Shown one piece after another: positions 14,560-27,500 of a stretch of 64,000 nucleotides of DNA. Origin of the DNA: Camarhynchus parvulus (taxonomy: Eukaryota; Chordata; Aves; Passeriformes; Thraupidae); assembly GCF_901933205.1 (NCBI RefSeq), contig NC_044582.1, forward strand, positions 15,357,820-15,421,819, written 5' to 3'. Under the pieces are notes generated by a model. The model was not told the origin of the DNA, ran no database searches, and saw only the letters and a program-made list of their open reading frames with translations. Each line of letters opens with the position of its first letter. Within the stretch, counting starts at the first letter, position 1. The translations under genes were made by a program, and so were the position numbers.

Positions 14560-15560
14560 TGGCGCACACACCCAGTGCACAGACAGACTGAACTCCAGGA
14601 CCGATCCCTGGAGTGCCCCGGACCGCCACTCTCGCAGCCGCTGTCCCGGAGCCTGCCCAGCCCCAGGGCTCGCTCCGGGCGTTCTGGGCACGGCCGGCTC
14701 GGGGGTACCCGGCGCGGGATCCCTCTGCCCCGGCCGGGCAGCGCCCCGGGGCCTCTCGGGGAGCACATAAACCCCTGTGAGCCCCAACTGCGCTCCGAAA
14801 CACAAGTTACCGGGCAGCTGGAGCGATGCTTCTCTCCCAGCTGCCTCCCCGGGTGCGCATCCCGCACCGCCCGCCCGGGACGCGCAGCCCCGGCCCCGAC
14901 AGCCGCGGGGAGCCCGGCTCCAGCCCGGCCCGGCACGTCCCGGAGGGCAGCCTCAGCCTCAGCTCGGTGTGCCCGGCACCGAGCAGCCGGAGGGAGCCCC
15001 GGCCGCGGCCCAGCCCTGCCTGCACCCCGCGGTGCCCCAGCCCCGCTCACCTGGCGGCCGCCTCGCCCCGGAGCGGCTGCGGAGCAGGAGCAGCGTGCGG
15101 GGAAGGGGAGATCACCCACGGGAGAACGGGCACGGCACCCGGCGCTCAGGCTGCCAGGAGGATGCTCCGCACAGACTCCCGCACGTAGCGGCGCAGCGCC
15201 CAAAGTGGCTTTGGAACTCCCCTCCCACTCCTCCTCCTCCTCCTCAGAGCCTGGGGAGGAAGCACGGCGTCAGGGCTTCGGCGTCTCTCCCAGCTCGGCG
15301 GAGCATCCTCCCTTGGCTCCCCGCGGTCCCTGACCCCAGCGGGAGCGCAGAGCCGGAGCCGCTCGGGCGAGCTGCCCTCTCCTCCTTCCTTCCCTCCCTC
15401 CGCACCGGGCGGAACGATCGCGCTGCCTTCCGGAGACAGAGCCCTCGCTCAGCCCGGGATTTTAATCGCCTGACGGAGTCCTGACCTTATTTCAGCATCC
15501 GAGTGGTCGCTGCTCAGCCGAGGCAAGGCGCGGGAGAGGTTTCCGTGCTCGCAGCCGGGC
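14560..15560 (-). promoter_or_regulatory. TAFA4: CpG island, probable TAFA4 promoter
   Basis: Base composition changes abruptly to GC-rich with dense CpG over about 1 kb, while the flanks are AT-rich. In vertebrates such an island usually marks a transcription start. In the conserved order TAFA4-EOGT-TMF1, with all genes on one strand, the TAFA4 5' end is expected left of EOGT and transcribed leftwards, which fits this position. There is no obvious TATA box. The long open frames on both strands here are explained by GC-rich DNA having few stop codons. The gene assignment is inference from synteny. A lncRNA or an unrelated promoter is possible. Confidence 0.5.
15051..15480 (-). other. TAFA4: Candidate non-coding first exon of TAFA4
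   Basis: On the minus strand the sequence GCCGCCAG|gtgagcgggg gives a near-consensus splice donor, with the intron starting at 15,050. It lies inside the CpG island and points away from EOGT. The upstream limit (the transcription start) is not visible, so 15,480 is only a rough bound. No start codon consistent with a TAFA signal peptide is present, so the exon would be 5' UTR. A weaker donor on the same strand lies near 14,811. Only RNA data can show which is used. Confidence 0.3.
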
Positions 15561-18500
15561 CGGAGTTCGCAGCATCTTTCGGAAACAGCTGCAACTTGAG
15601 AAGGGAGCGGGGGCTGAGGCCGTAACCTCCCCGCTCCTCTTATTGCATGTCCACAGTCCTGCAGGTTATCAGTAAATCATCATCTTCACAAATTTGGTTT
15701 AAATGTTCAAAATGAAAGCTGGTGTTTCCCTGGCTACAAAGTCGGGGTCACTTTGCCTTTCCAGCAGCCACCGGCAAACGAAGTCTCTTCCTTGCTCTGC
15801 CACTGGCTCTGCACAACCTTTATCCCCCCACTTTACACCCCCAGATCCTCCCGTGGCTCTGCTGCTCACCTAAACAGTGACGTCCAAATAAATGCTTCGG
15901 GGGCTGTCAGCATTTAAATATGTGTAGAATGGAGTCTCGTTTCTGTGAGAGAGGGCAGTGTCTCACCGCAGGTAACCACAGGGCTCAGTGCAACAGTAGG
16001 TTGATCTCGGCTCTATTACCTAAATCCTGTTGTGATACAAATCGTCATCCTCCTGGACAAACAATCCTTTAATTGGAAGAATCACTGAAAAAAAAATGCC
16101 TTGTGGAGCAGAGCAAGCTACTTTTATCCCAGGAAAACCCTCCTTGGCTACTGTTGTGGAATGGTTAATTGCCTTTCGAGTTGTCTTTGTGCAAGTTCTC
16201 TAGTCCACATGTGAAAAGCAGTAAAAATCCCAGCAGCTTCCACACCACCGTTCACAGAAAATTAATAATCCAGAAGCAGACTCTCACATCCTGGAAAAAT
16301 TCACTTAGCCTGAAAGAAAGGGTCCAAATCCCCAGCCTTAGCTCTCCCTCATCTCATGTTAGCACAATTCAGCTGTGCTCTTTTAATCAGCAGGACTTGC
16401 AATATAGTCAAAATAGGAGGGAGCAAGCCCACATCTCTCCATCTCAATCCTTACCTGAGGAGCTTCTTTACCTGCCACCTTCTTGCCTACTGTTCCTGAC
16501 ACTTAACACCCCTCCAGACCTCTAGGGAGCCTAGAAAAGGGGAGAGAGAAAAAGCAGAAGCAGGAAGGAGCTCCAAGGTTGCATAAAGAAATGTGAGATG
16601 TAGATGTGGGTAAAAAGGAAGGAACTGGATGTACTGATGGGAAATGGAAAGGTTTAGAGGACAGGAGACACAAATTAGCAGGAAAAAGGTCTCATCTTGC
16701 AGTCTGGGGTGCAGTTTGTTGAAAGTAGGCTGGTCAGGACATCAGACAGGGATTATGTAGGATCAACAACCCCCTGATATGTGGATGGAGCAGTTTACCA
16801 GCTGTGGGTGCTTTACTGGGCTGCTGAGCCACAGGAGACAGCAGTTCACAGCTCTCCCTGGCTTGGTGCTGCCCTGTGCTCATAATTCCATCCCATCTCT
16901 TAGCCTCAGTTTTCCCATCCAGGCAGCACAGACAGCCCCATTTCTAGCACTGGGTTGCTGTCAAAACGAATTAAGAGGTCCAAAGAGTACTTTGAAATGC
17001 AGATATTGTGCTCACTAGTTTTAATGTCTCTAAAGCGGCCCCCAGATATCTCTAAATCCCCAACATATCCCTGATCAATTCCTGTTTTGCATAGGAGGAG
17101 GGCACAGGGACAGAGGCTTTAGTCCATCCCTTTCATGTTGTGTTCTGAGGGTCCCCCTGACCTTGCCACAGCTCAGGCTCCAGTTTTTGTCTGATCCCAC
17201 CCAAAGCCACGTTTTGCTGGTGACACAGAACAAGCTCCATACATGCAGAGCCTCCACACCTGATTATTAATTACTACCCAATTAGTAATAAATGACTACC
17301 CCCCAGACAGCTATTTCCTCTGGCGTGTCAATGTCCAGGCTGCAGCTCCCATCCCCTCCCTCACCCTGGAGTTACACCCAAAATTTTGGCATCCCCTGTG
17401 CCCTGCAGGGCCCTCCCACAAATCTTGGCTCTGTGGGGCTGGACTGAATCTCCCCCTGTATTTTCCTTGCCTTTGCAGGTGCACAGGGAAGGAGCAGGAC
17501 ACAGGAGCTTCTGGTGCCCAGGCCTGTGATCAAATTATCTCTCCCTCTGTCACACATCCTAATCATCACAGCTGGCGGCCATGCCAACAATATTAACGCT
17601 GCTGAGTAGCTTTCAGTTTTGTAATTAGCAAGGTTTTCTGCTTCCCTCAAATAAAAAAAAATAGGCTGGTGCTTCTTAGCACTGCATAAATGATCCAGTG
17701 ACATTCAGGGCCCACGTTCCTGCCTTGTTGAAATGAACCGACATTAGAAGTGCTGGAGATATTTTAAGTCTTCTGAAGATTAAAATGGTTACAAAGCTTA
17801 TTATTTCTAAACATGTTTATCCTGCCTCTCTTTTTTGTTTGCAAAATTAAGCAAAGCACAGTTTAAACAAACAACTATTGTACTATAAAACATTGATTAA
17901 AGAAAAGGGTTCCATTTAAATTATTAAGTGGAAAGATAAAAAGCATCCCTTCTCTTTTGTACGCTACTTTATTCAGAAGTCAAACTTCTGTAGTCTCACT
18001 GAATGCTAATGAGCAGCATAATAATGCACAAGGGCAAGAGGGGGCTGAGTAATTAAAAACAGAGGCCAGAAATCAAAGGGCTTGAAATACACTTAAGAAA
18101 ATAATTCAATTATACATTAGAAACCTGGGATAATCAAGACACATCCCACAGTTTCATTCATCATTATGCCCCAATTTTATATCTCTACTGCTTTGCTGTG
18201 CACAGGAAGCAGCAATTGGGACTTTCATGTGTGATGCCTCAGTTGGAGAGACAAAGGCAACGTGCACTCAGGTCCCTTCCTCATCTCTGCTCCTGGAAAA
18301 TGGCTTCACTTGAGTGAGTAGATTCTCACTTATCTGATTTAGGGAAATATTTTTGGTCACAAGATAATTCTGTGTTGGTTCTAAATTCCTTTCCTCTGCA
18401 GCTTTGCAATTAATTAACATAAATCTCTGCACCCACCATTTTATCTGCCCTACAAATGCATCTCCCACCACTCTCCTTGGCTCCTTCACCTCTTCCCATG

Positions 18501-21500
18501 GCTTCAGGCTTGCCTGGTCATCCACAAAAACCTCTGCCAAGCAAAGCAGTGGGTAGGTTTGTCCAGCAAACCATTTATTTAACCGGGGTGGCATCAGGAG
18601 ACTCTGAGGTTTCCACACAACACAAGCTGGGTCAGAAAGTCCTAATGTAGCTTTGCAATGTCACTTTTATGGGCCAAGGAGTCCCAGCACAGCTCCTGGT
18701 CTACCAGGACAGCAAAGCAGACTGTAACATTTGTAAGGAATTCCAGTGCCATGTAAGAAAACAAGGAAAAATGAGGCAGTTTAGTCTTGTGCAGTGACTT
18801 TGGAGGATTTAAGTGATTTTGCCTTGTGCAGTCTGAATGCAATAAGCAATTATCAAACTTAGACTCATTGCACTGACTCCAGCTTAAAGGAGGGAACTGT
18901 AAGTGATGCATTGTCAGGCACCATGGAAAAAAAAAGACAGAAAAAATGAAAACTAGAGTTTCCATCTGACAAAGAAGTGCACTGTGTTCACAAGCTTTGC
19001 AGATGCACAAATTGTTGCCTCCTTTTGGTACATAATTAAGGCAATGACAGGAAAAAAACCTTGGAAACAACCCAGAAAAGAAAAAAAAATCAGGAATTTT
19101 AGCAAAACCAACAGTGAATTGCATATCAGCTTCCTGAGAAATCAGTCTGTCTCATTAGAATTTTCAAAGGTTTAAGCATAGAGACAATGAGCTGTCTCTA
19201 ATGAGCAATGGAGTCAAACCAGAAACTGCTGTGCTCCACAAGGCCAGAGGAGCCCAGAGTCCAGCACAGGTCACACTTTGAACAGTGAGAAAGGGAAAAA
19301 AGAACCTCAGGTCAAGTTTTCCAAAACTAGGGGTCTCAAAATGAAAGTTCTGACTCAGCAGATGGGGGCTGTCTAGTGTAGTTCCAGCTATTACTGAGCT
19401 TTGCTGCATCTTCCATTGAGGAAAAAACAAAAGGCTGCATGAGAAGGGCCAATTTCAACCAGTGTGTGACAGCAGCTGATGTGGCTGTCTCAAGATTTCC
19501 CCAGCCTCATCAGCCACATCCTCCTCAATCAGAAATAAAGCTCTTTGTGAGATTATTCAGCTTCTCCAACAAAAAAGATGCACACTCACTTGTTAAATAG
19601 GAGATCATTAAGACAAACAAACCAGCTCATAATGTCAGTGGAGCAGTGTTTGCCAAAGGTGGAGAGGGAAATGTTAAGGCAGACATTAGATTTCAACATA
19701 CAGGGAGTTAGAGAGCAAAATATGCATTTTCCCTCATTTTTCTAATGAGGAATTAATTTTTAGAAGAGAAGACACGGTTAGGCACGCTGCTAGATTTTGC
19801 AGAGGGAGGGACTGGAAGTGGGGAGCTGCAGCCAAGGGCAGAGCCTGAGCCACAGAGGAGCCCCAGTGCTCAACATTCGTTCCTCAAGTTTGTGGTTGAA
19901 ATACTCTAACAGATATCTTAGTGACATCCTTTTCCCAGAAACAGTCTGGGGCAGTAATTCTGACAGGACAAGTCAGCTGTAATGAATCTCTTTCCTCAGC
20001 ACAGATGGGGCCTCGCTTTACTCACATGCATTGCTCCTTCCACTCCCTAAGACTGCGTGGAGACAAGAGAAAGCAGCTCTGGCCTCTTATCTTACCTGCC
20101 TGAAACAATATAGTGGCAATCAATAAATGAACTACGTTTTCTTTAAATATGCAATTACATGGAATAGATTATAGAAGTGACAACACCCAGAACAACTCCA
20201 CAAACACAGAGCTGGCCTCTGATTTCTATCAATACCAGATGAAAGTCGTGTAGTTGCTCATTTACAGCTCAAAGCTGCATTATTTTCCCTAACTCAGGCT
20301 CCATTGGTAGTCAGCTGAACACTCTAAAGCAGAAATACCAACCCATCTTGATATTCCTTCCACAGTAAATAATGATTTACAAAGGGGGGGGGAAATCTCC
20401 CTTCCCCTCCCTCTTTCAATTCATTAAGCTCAACTGTGATAACCAGTGAGGCATACAGGAAAGGGTTAGGTATCTCTGCCTCTGAATATTTAATTCAGGA
20501 CTAAATGTAATGCACAGCATCCTTGCACCCTTGGGAGTTCAGCAGCCAATATGCCAATGAATATATCCTGACAATAGTGATTTTTTCTGCACTTTGGAGG
20601 CATGAGTGACATTTGCTCACCACATATGTTACATCGGATGCTGAGGTCTACACTTGTGAGAAATTAATCAGAATCCATCTGTTTCCTTCTCATCCTGGAC
20701 AATTTCATTACAACTTAACCAAAGATTATAGGATTCCCATGTCTGTGTCCCCAGCCCCCAGCCCAGTCTTGGTGTTTCTATACCAAATGATTAAAGCTGC
20801 TTAGTTTAAGTAAGGTCAGAATCAATCTTCCTTCCTGCAGGGAAAGGCATAATGCTCGTGGGCAGGGTCCAAAATCTGCTCTAAATTACATGTAGGTAAA
20901 TCCAGAATATCCCTACTGTACCAAAGGGTGTTCAGATTTATCATGGAGCAGGTTGTGGACCTTGATCTATCGATACAAATTTCTGGTGGCTGATTTTGGT
21001 GGATATCAGGCTCAAAATGGCACAAAGTCAGTCACTGTAGGTTGTCTGTTACATCTTCATTTACCTGTCCAGGTGGTGAAGGGGGAGGGCTCAGCCCTTC
21101 TGTGGGGCTTAGAGATACCATGACACTGTTGGGAAAAGAAAGTGCTTAAAGGGCTTAAAATACTGCCTGTACTTAGGTGGCTTAGAAAATTCTCAAAACA
21201 CTGCCTGTACTTGGGTGGCTTAGAAAATTCTTTGCTTATTTTGTATTTACTGGTACCTCTTTAACTCATTGGAGTAGCAAGGGAGGACTGGACAAAAAGA
21301 TTGCTTGGACCCTGATTTGTAATGCTGGCTTCTGCACAATGATGGACAAAGAGCATAAAAGTGGGGGATTCTAGGAGTTCTTTGGAGAAGGCGCAAATGG
21401 CTTAACAAGCCCAGAAGCAGAAATATCCATGAGATTCTGGTACCAAATTACTCCATGACAGTTCCAAACACGAGGCTTCCTGAATGACAGAGAAGCCAAA

Positions 21501-24500
21501 GCTGTGAACCAAAAAGAGAGGTTTCCATGACAGAAACTGGGCAGAGAGACACAGAATGAGAGGCCTGGGAAAGCCCAGAAAGGAGAAAAGGGAGCTCCAG
21601 TGCTAAGGAGCTGAGAGGCAGCTGTAGCACCAGGGGTCTGCAGTGCAGCGAGGCCAAACTTGGTACAGAGGGGCCAGGCTGAAGGATGCTGGCTGCACAC
21701 AGCCATGGCAGGTCCCAAAACCTTTTCAGCACTCACCTGTGACTGTGGCAGAGAGAGCTCAAGCAGAGTAACTCACCCAGCAGTGGGAGGTGGAAGCTGA
21801 AGGTGGGTGAGATTGCAAAGCAAAACACCACCAGCAGCCTGAGAGGGAAGCAGGAGAAGCTTCCTGAGCTGCTGCCTCCCTCAGTGCTCCCAGCCATCAT
21901 TCCAGCTGACTTGCAGATAACCTGATAGTTATTTTTGAAATGAAGGAGTGCTCGGATCAGACTGTCACAGCCTGTCTGTTCAATCAGGAGTTACTTGACC
22001 AGGTGGGTTTTTGCTGTAACATAATCACAGGATAGCAGGGCTGGAAACAGGACCCCATTCCATCTCCAGGGCTGGATGCTTCCTTGCCAATGAGATATTG
22101 ACACATTGGGAGATAGCTGTAAAAGCAAAGATCTTGCATAAATTAACTTATGCTATTTATAGACATGGAGAGCAGCCTATCCATGGGACCATCTGCTAAT
22201 CTATGTCCCATGGCAATTAAAGTCAACATTTCACTATATCTTCTCCATCAAGGGCTGAGATTATGCACTGAACTCCTTTTTTTAGTATAACACTAACCTT
22301 GCATCTGTGCTGTTCAGTGTCTCTTTCCTGCTTTCCATGGCACTTTCCATGTCCATTCTCTGAGTGCCTGCTGCAAGAAAGAAAATCTCAGGAGGATGAT
22401 TTTTATTCATTTATAATGAAGGGGAGAATGGGTTCCTCATGTTTCTCCAGAACTTCTCTGTTTTGATAACAAGAAAACAGACATTATGTACTAAATTAAT
22501 GAATTCATATATTTGACACAAAGTGATCTTCACACAATCAAATTTTATCAATTGTTATAAACAAACCACATAGATTTTCAGAAGTAACTTGTGATTTTGG
22601 ACATTATGTTTTTAATGTTCCTACCTAAGATGCTTCCAAAAATTATCAAAAACCTGAGAGCAGACCTCTTTTCTTCAGACCATCTCATTTTCTTCAAGGA
22701 AAGCTGGAAGCCTGAAAAGTATGGCATCCAAACATTCTGCTTTAGAAAAAATGTAAAGACAAAATCCAGCTGCAGTTACTGTACCACTTGTCCAGATTAT
22801 AGATACAGAGAATTTTCTGAAGTAACTTGAAAGCTTGAGTCCTACTGCCTCATTCTCTATCTTTTTATACACAACACATTTTTATTACTCCATGTAATTT
22901 TAATAATTTATACTGGCACCATCACTTTAGCAATTGCCTTCACTACATTTAGCAATAGGAGTTTCTATAACAGCAAGGAAGAAAATACATAAGATTTGAT
23001 AAGCAGGAGGGTTTGCAGAAAGGCAACCTTACAGCAGGACTGAAGGGCTCCTGCTCAGGCTAAAGATATTATTTTACAGATATAATTACAGAAATACATG
23101 TTTCATGGACACTAATACATTTGGTTAATTAAAAAAATATTAATAAAGGCTTTCTTAGCTAGTGAATTGATCAATTACACAAATAAAAACTCGAGTAATG
23201 CTCCAGCTCTGTCACAGCTGATATTACAGAAAGCTTCTCTCTTCAAGCTGTGTGGGGATGTGCGTGAGGGAGGGAAAGAAATGGAAACATTAAGCAGAGA
23301 CACAACCAATCCTTATCTCCTGTTGGGCTGAAACCTCACTGCAGTCACAAGACAATCAGAATTATGTGAGCACAGAGCTTTCCCCACTCTGTGCTGGCTG
23401 AGCCCCTCTGTGGGCAATGATCACCTCCCAAATATCCCCTCCCTCCCCTCTCTCTGGTTTCCACTTTCCATCACAGGACACAAAACCTGAGCTTTACATC
23501 CACAACTGTCCTCCCAAGGGTCCAAACTCTCTGCTCAAAGCCTAAAGGTTATTATGCAAAGTCCTAGAGGAGAAAACTGGTGTAATGCCTTCCCTCAGCA
23601 CCTAAAAAGACACAACAGACCATTACTGGCTGAGGATATAACACACACAGAGTATACCAGGGCAGAGATGCAAGTATTTGTGGAGAGGCTTTAAAGCCAT
23701 TGTTGTCCATTTTTGCACATTAAAACCCACAAAGAGTTTTATTTAGAGCACTAAATCCTTTCATTTCTCTCTGGCTAGATTTTTTTACTGTTAAAATATT
23801 CATCATGCACTCCAAGAATCTCGATGCCAAGTATTTGTTTTATTTTTTATGACCTTTTAAAGTAGTTTCTTTAAAATATCTTCAGGTGTACATATTGCTG
23901 TTAAAAGAACACTGAAAATAATTGTTAATTGTAAAACAGAAAAGAGAGAAATGAGGCATCAGGCACTGCTGAGACCTCAGTACAACAAAGGGTGGATTCC
24001 ACAAAGTTCAGTGCAAAGGGCACAGAAAGGGCATTTTTTCAAAGTTGGAAGTTTTCAAAGTTAAATTTTTTTCAGGTTTCACGTAAGTAAATGTAACTTT
24101 CTATTGCCAGTGGGGGTGGGGGATGGAGGAAGGCTTCTTTAAAGGGGTTATTTGTGTCAAAGACCTACGTTTACATTTCCCTTCAGATGAACAATATATT
24201 TTGTGAGGTGGGTGGCTGGCACTGAGAAAAATCAGTATTTTCTGCCTGAAAATTCCCCTCTAATCTTGATACCCTGGAGGCTGAGCCCAGTTAATCCTGT
24301 AGCTTTTGGGATGGTGGCAAATCAGGTACCTCGTGCCTGGGAAGACCCTTTGGGTGGAGCCCTTTGGACAGAGCTCAGCTCAGAGCTGGGCTGCTCCTCA
24401 CCCTGCAGCCGCCCCAGCCAGGGCTGCTGCCAGTGATCCAATGCAGGGTGGCAGCTGTGAAGCTCGGTTACAAATGCCTGGGAAGAATTACCTTCAGCTT

Positions 24501-27500
24501 CCAGAACATTGCTTTCAGTCTGAGGAGATGCAGACGCCTCCCCTCTCCTCCCCATGAGCCTCTCTGCTTTATGCACTGAGTCAACCTCATTCTCATCACC
24601 ACAATGTGAACCATTATGTTTCCTTCTCTGCTCCCATCTGGGATTGAACTTCTTCCACATGATAAAAAAAAAAAAATGTATTTTTACTTTCCTTCTTTCT
24701 GTTTCTTCTCACAGAGGAAGGAGTCAGAGTGAGGCGTGAACCTGAGAAATTATCCCACATTTGCACCAACTGCTTTGGCACCTCCTCCAGAAGCTCTCTG
24801 GCCACTGGTGCTCCTTGGAGGACACAACAGCATCTCCATGTGATTTCACAGAGAGTTTGTGCCATTGCTTCTCTGTCCAAAGGGCTTCCAATCTGCATCT
24901 ATACAAACATAGAAAGCAGAAGTTAATATTTACCAGTGATCATATCCAGGAACAAGGGATGTGCTTGTACATTGTTATTCCACCTGTTTTGTTTTCTCTC
25001 CCAGGCACTGAGATTAATGAAAAAAAGGCAAGGCTGCATTTGTAGACACTGACTACACTGTTACTGAGCACAGAACTTAACGCTGAATGTCTGGGTCATT
25101 TAAAAAGTGGCCTGAATTAGTGAGAAAAAGCATTTGGTTTATTTATGGACAACAGGGGGATTCACTATATCATAGGCTTCCCAAGCAAAATGCTCCAGTT
25201 AAGGCAAAGTAAAGACATCCCGCAACTGGGGAGGGAGCTTGTTCTTTTCAGCAGATCGCTGGTTCTATGGCATATTAGGTGTCATTAATGGATTAAATAA
25301 CTTTTATGAAACATGACCTGCTATTTCCACAAACAAGACTCTTAACTTTACCACAAATATTTCCTCCAAACTCTTTGATTTTCATTTAGTGTCTATCTAA
25401 AAGGCTAAAGACCCAGGCACTCCACTCAGTTGCACTGACATTATCTTTTAATTAGCAGAGGTCACTTAATGCTTTTAGTGCAATCAACAGTTGCTTTCTT
25501 TCCATGATCAACTACAAGAGCACCACAGTTAATGCAGACTGATTAAAACTTGAAAATCCTTTAGAGCAGAAGTATCTCAGGACAAATATAATCAAGCTAC
25601 TGCCTGTAGATCATTTTCCTTGACATCTTTGATTGCAGCACCACCAGGAAGAACAATCCAGGAGCTGTGGGTAAAAGGCCTCTCTTGTCCCATGGGTCTC
25701 GCTGATAAAGCCATGGGTGAGATTAATCCCCAGGGTTATCTCCACCTGCATGTGTTGGACATCCATTGAGTGTTCCCAAAACCTTGTCTCAGTAGGGGGA
25801 AAACTAAAATTACTGCTCACACGTGGTTGATAAATGATTAGCAAAGCTCACACTGGAGAGATTTACACAACTTGCTGCTTGACACTGCAGCTGAAAACAC
25901 ACCTGGGAAATAAGGACCAACCTTATTATGTCTTGCAAATGTAAGTCAGACTCCCTCAAATGAAGATGAAGCTGGGATCCTTGTCTGATTTCAGTGGAGA
26001 AAGACCCATTGGGTATTTGGTAGTGAGGAATTGGTCTGTAGTGAACAAGTTTTTTGGGAGTAGGGACCATGTTCAGGTCAAGAGAGTGGCAAGTCTTCTA
26101 TATCAGAGTCACCTGCTAAGGGACAGATTTTAAAAGCTAAAGGCAGGCAGATTGAGCTATTGTCTCCAATATCTAATGATTTTGTTAATCCTTATTATTT
26201 TGACCCATGCACAAAGAAAATTATTCCAGGAAACCAATAGTAACCACTCCTTTTTAATCCCAGCATTATAACTGCTATGGGGGTCGCAAAGTCAGTAAAA
26301 TGAGCTCTTCCTATGCCAGTTATAAATTAACCAAGGTTTCTAATCTTGGTAGCTTTTCATTGCTAGACAAGGAGCATATGTCAGAAGACATATCACAAAC
26401 AACAAAACCAGGATGAGCCAGGCCAAAAAAAAAAATAGAGCAAGCATGTCCATTTAAAAAACAATTACCTAGAGCTGCCTTGGAATGGCCATATACATCC
26501 CCAGACCTGCTGCTTTCATCTCCTCTGCTGCATTTAAGTTATGAAAGGATTTAGTTTCCCAAGAAAAGAATTTGAGACACAAGGAAGGCAGGGCAATTTT
26601 AAATTAAACAGCATGACTATGGTAACATCTGCAATAGATTGGATGCCCTAAACACAGTGCAGGAGAGATCTGTCGTCTTATCTACGGTTTGGTAAATAAT
26701 TTCTCCTACTTCAAGGGTCATTACATCTTCAGCTCTTTCTGTCATCTGTGATTCCACTGAGGGGCTGGAGAATAAAGTCTCTACAGGTGCTTGTGGTGCA
26801 AGTGAGCAGCTATAAATAACATCCTGGAGTTCTCTGTGCAGGGCATAAAAACCTCATTCCCAGCCTGACGTGCCTTCATTAGGCACCGACTCCCAACCCC
26901 ACAGATCTCAGCATCTCCCAGCATTGGATTTGGCAGGTGGTCACTAAGCAGCAATATGAGCCATTAGGGAAAAGGTTTTTCTGTTCCCCCACATCCCCAA
27001 AGCCCCATAGCACTCTCCAGAGAGAAATGGGGATTTGGGGTGGGAGGAAATCCTGCCGAGTGGCTCGTTCCCAAAGGGGTGATTCAGCACAAAAACCTCC
27101 CTCTCCAGTGCAACAGCCTGAACTCTTCAGGTGGGGGATGACAGAGTGTGGGCTGGGAGCACATCCCCACCGTGGGGTTGCTCTCCCACATCTCTCCCCA
27201 GCTGCCCCAGGCACTGACTGCAGCCAAGGGGAGCTTGAGGCTCCCTGGGGCTGTGAGCTGCCCCAGAGCCACACACCAGGGCTCCAGTGCAGGCTGAGGG
27301 GAACTAAAACAAACCCCTGAGTCTGCCTGGAGACTGCTTCCATCACTGGGAAGGAGATTTAAGGCTGGGGCTGGTGCAGCAGCATCTCCCTGCTGATACC
27401 TGGAGAGACACAAGCTTGGTGCTGTACCAGCACAAAGAGGAGTCATGGAGAACGTGAAGGGGTTCTCATTGTAGGGGTGCTGGTTTTTGGAGAGTCGCCC

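Noticed and set aside
14421..15484. Long open frames on both strands (up to 260 codons)
   Set aside because: They overlap each other in several frames, sit in a CpG island, are rich in Pro, Ala, Arg and Gly, and match no family. The minus-strand one runs through a good splice donor.
22025..22100. Possible CR1 fragment
   Set aside because: Only a few words (atcacaggatagcagggctggaa-like) resemble CR1; too degraded to call.
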